A DNA stretch of 6,669 nt from Rhodanobacter sp. UBA5168 (GTDB lineage Bacteria > Pseudomonadota > Gammaproteobacteria > Xanthomonadales > Rhodanobacteraceae). Positions 5,701 through 6,669 of this stretch are shown here, piece after piece (the first letter of the stretch is position 1; the number at the start of each line of letters is the position of its first letter). The translations under genes and the position numbers were made by a program. The notes under the pieces were generated by a model that was not told the origin of the DNA, did no database searches, and was given only the letters and a program-made list of their open reading frames with translations. The DNA is taken from positions 1 through 6,669 of the forward strand of contig DHXA01000274.1 in NCBI GenBank assembly GCA_002413455.1, given 5' to 3'.

Positions 5701-6339
5701 ATGGCCTCCCTTCGCGCACGGTCCGCCGCACTGGCCCTGGCATTGACCCTGGCGTTACCCACTACCGCGGCCTGCGCCGCGGGTGATGACTACGCCATGA
5801 TGCTCCGCTATCTCGCCAGCAGCCGCATCGATGGCAACGCCATGCGCGGCACCAGCGGTGCCAGCAGCGTCAACATGGCCGCGGGCGATCTCAACCAGCA
5901 AGCCAACTTGCGCGCGTTTGCCAGTGGCGGCAACGTGACTGTCCAGGGCACGCAGACGCAACAGGACAATCATTTCGATCGCCCCTACGCCGCCAGCGCC
6001 GCCATTGGTGGCGCGGCCTACGCATCCGGCCATGGGCTCGCATCGATCAACCAGGCCAGCGGCAGCGGCAACATGCAGCTCAATGCGGTTGCCGGCGAAC
6101 TGGCTGCACATGGAATACGCGAAACGACGGACGGCTCCCTGTCATCCGCCATTTCAGCGTGTGCAGGGGAGCAGCACCCCCGAACCATCCCTTCATCCGG
6201 CGACGGCCCGCGCAGTGCGGCGGTCGAAGCGTCGGCCATGCGGGGGTATCAGGGTGTGATGCAACTCAATCAGGCCGCGGGGTCGGGCAACGCCACCGGT
6301 AATCAGCTGCTGCTGTCCGTGTCGTCGTCACCGCGGTGA
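5701..6339 (+). CDS. Exported repeat protein, candidate minor amyloid/fibre subunit
   Basis: A 212-residue exported protein with a clear signal peptide (R5, R7, Leu/Ala core 10–20, likely cleavage near AACAA, 23–27). The mature part is rich in Ala, Gly, Ser, Asn and Gln and has three copies of a 14-residue motif: SVNMAAGDLNQQAN (56–69), SINQASGSGNMQLN (115–128) and QLNQAAGSGNATGN (188–201), consensus N-x-A-[AS]-G-[SD]-x-N-x-x-x-N. The linkers are unrelated to one another (46 and 59 residues). Short Asn/Gln/Gly repeats with long linkers are characteristic of Fap amyloid subunits and loosely recall curlin repeats. ATG 5701 gives the best signal peptide; a TTG at 5689 overlapping the previous stop would add four residues. 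Neither has a strong ribosome site, so translational coupling to the upstream gene is likely. Position and size fit a FapB-like nucleator; that is inference. Confidence 0.75.
   Translation: MASLRARSAALALALTLALPTTAACAAGDDYAMMLRYLASSRIDGNAMRGTSGASSVNMAAGDLNQQANLRAFASGGNVTVQGTQTQQDNHFDRPYAASAAIGGAAYASGHGLASINQASGSGNMQLNAVAGELAAHGIRETTDGSLSSAISACAGEQHPRTIPSSGDGPRSAAVEASAMRGYQGVMQLNQAAGSGNATGNQLLLSVSSSPR
5866..5907 (+). repeat. Amyloid-like motif, copy 1
   Basis: Encodes residues 56–69 of the second exported protein (SVNMAAGDLNQQAN). It shares N, A, G, N and N at the five fixed positions with copies 2 and 3. The phrase AAGDxNQQxN is the form most often seen in Fap-like surface proteins. Confidence 0.6.
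6043..6084 (+). repeat. Amyloid-like motif, copy 2
   Basis: Encodes residues 115–128 of the second exported protein (SINQASGSGNMQLN). Same spacing of N, A, G, N and N as copy 1. The codons differ from the other copies, so conservation is at the protein level and not from recent DNA duplication. Confidence 0.6.
6262..6303 (+). repeat. Amyloid-like motif, copy 3
   Basis: Encodes residues 188–201 of the second exported protein (QLNQAAGSGNATGN), eleven residues from the C-terminus. NQAxGSGN is shared almost exactly with copy 2. Confidence 0.6.
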
Positions 6340-6370
6340 ATGCACTACGCACCAAGAGAGAGAGGACATC

Positions 6371-6669
6371 ATGAACGCCACATTCAAGAAAACACTGCTG
6401 GCCATGGCCGTTGCCACGTTGTTCGGCACCGCTACTGCGTACGCCCAGAACGGCGGCCGCAACGACTCCCACTCCGACCGCTCGCACAAGGTGACGTTCG
6501 ACAAGAAGGTGGAGCTGAGCACGGACATCTCGCTGAAGGGCGATCCGCGCGTGCATGGCAACATCGACATCAACGCCGCCGCCATTGCGATTGTCGACAA
6601 CAAGCAGACCAATGGCGCCAACGAGGCTGAGAACACCAACCTCAAAAACAGCGCCTCGGCCTCCGGCAA
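6371..6669 (+). CDS. Exported surface protein, N-terminal part; candidate major amyloid/fibre subunit
   Basis: The gene runs off the right edge; 99 residues are visible. A textbook signal peptide (F5 K6 K7, hydrophobic 9–20) ends at AYA|Q (25/26). A charged linker (NGGRNDSHSDRSHK) is followed by alternating polar/hydrophobic strands: KVTFDKKVELSTDISLKG (40–57), VHGNIDINAAAIAIVDNKQ (61–79), then an Asn/Ala/Ser-rich stretch NTNLKNSASASG (88–99) that looks like the start of a repeat region. This architecture is typical of large Xanthomonadales proteins annotated as adhesins, and of FapC-like major subunits. ATG 6371 follows AGAGGA (6361–6366) four bases upstream, the best ribosome site of the three genes and consistent with high expression. 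It starts 31 bases after the previous stop, in the same operon. Total length and repeat number are unknown. Confidence 0.75.
   Translation, partial: MNATFKKTLLAMAVATLFGTATAYAQNGGRNDSHSDRSHKVTFDKKVELSTDISLKGDPRVHGNIDINAAAIAIVDNKQTNGANEAENTNLKNSASASG

Noticed and set aside
5701..6339. CsgA/CsgB curli subunit
   Set aside because: Only three short motifs with long unrelated linkers are present, not the regular tandem S-x5-Q-x4-N-x5-Q repeats of curlins, and no csg-type genes are seen.

Overview
The window is GC-rich chromosomal DNA from a gammaproteobacterium. The rubredoxin–thiE–hemL cluster, the GloA-type glyoxalase and the style of the cell-surface genes at the right end suggest Xanthomonadales (Lysobacterales), probably Rhodanobacteraceae. 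That placement is an inference from gene content and protein style; no search was run.

Left part (1–1073). The first ~130 bases look like a leftward promoter region: a near-consensus sigma-70 promoter (98–126, minus strand) followed by a second -35 box (16–21) whose -10 lies off the window. It resembles the tandem promoters of stable-RNA operons. A DUF192 lipoprotein gene follows on the plus strand (211–663). Next is a 212-base gap holding a possible gene remnant on the minus strand, then a small two-CxxC rubredoxin gene (876–1073, minus).

Middle (1184–4795). thiE (TTG start) and hemL overlap by ATGA and form a short cofactor operon: thiamine phosphate synthesis and the glutamate-1-semialdehyde step of haem synthesis. 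hemL ends one base before the stop codon of an opposing pair, argD–gloA, read on the minus strand (an acetylornithine-type aminotransferase, then a glyoxalase I). The ThiE protein departs from the family at several substrate and metal positions.

Right part (4796–6669). A 369-base divergent intergenic region separates argD from three tightly packed plus-strand genes for exported proteins. It contains a 41-base inverted repeat, a second hairpin, two copies of an 8-mer spaced 105 bp apart, and a good sigma-54 promoter (GG-N10-GC core) just upstream of the first exported gene. The second gene carries three copies of an N-x-A-x-G-x-x-N-x-x-x-N motif. The third, cut by the window edge, has a signal peptide and the start of an Asn/Ala/Ser-rich surface protein. 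Gene order (small exported protein, short repeat protein, probably large repeat protein) and the repeat style resemble a functional-amyloid operon of the Fap type. This is the most interesting part of the window: a probable RpoN-controlled, biofilm-related surface-fibre locus whose remaining genes lie to the right.
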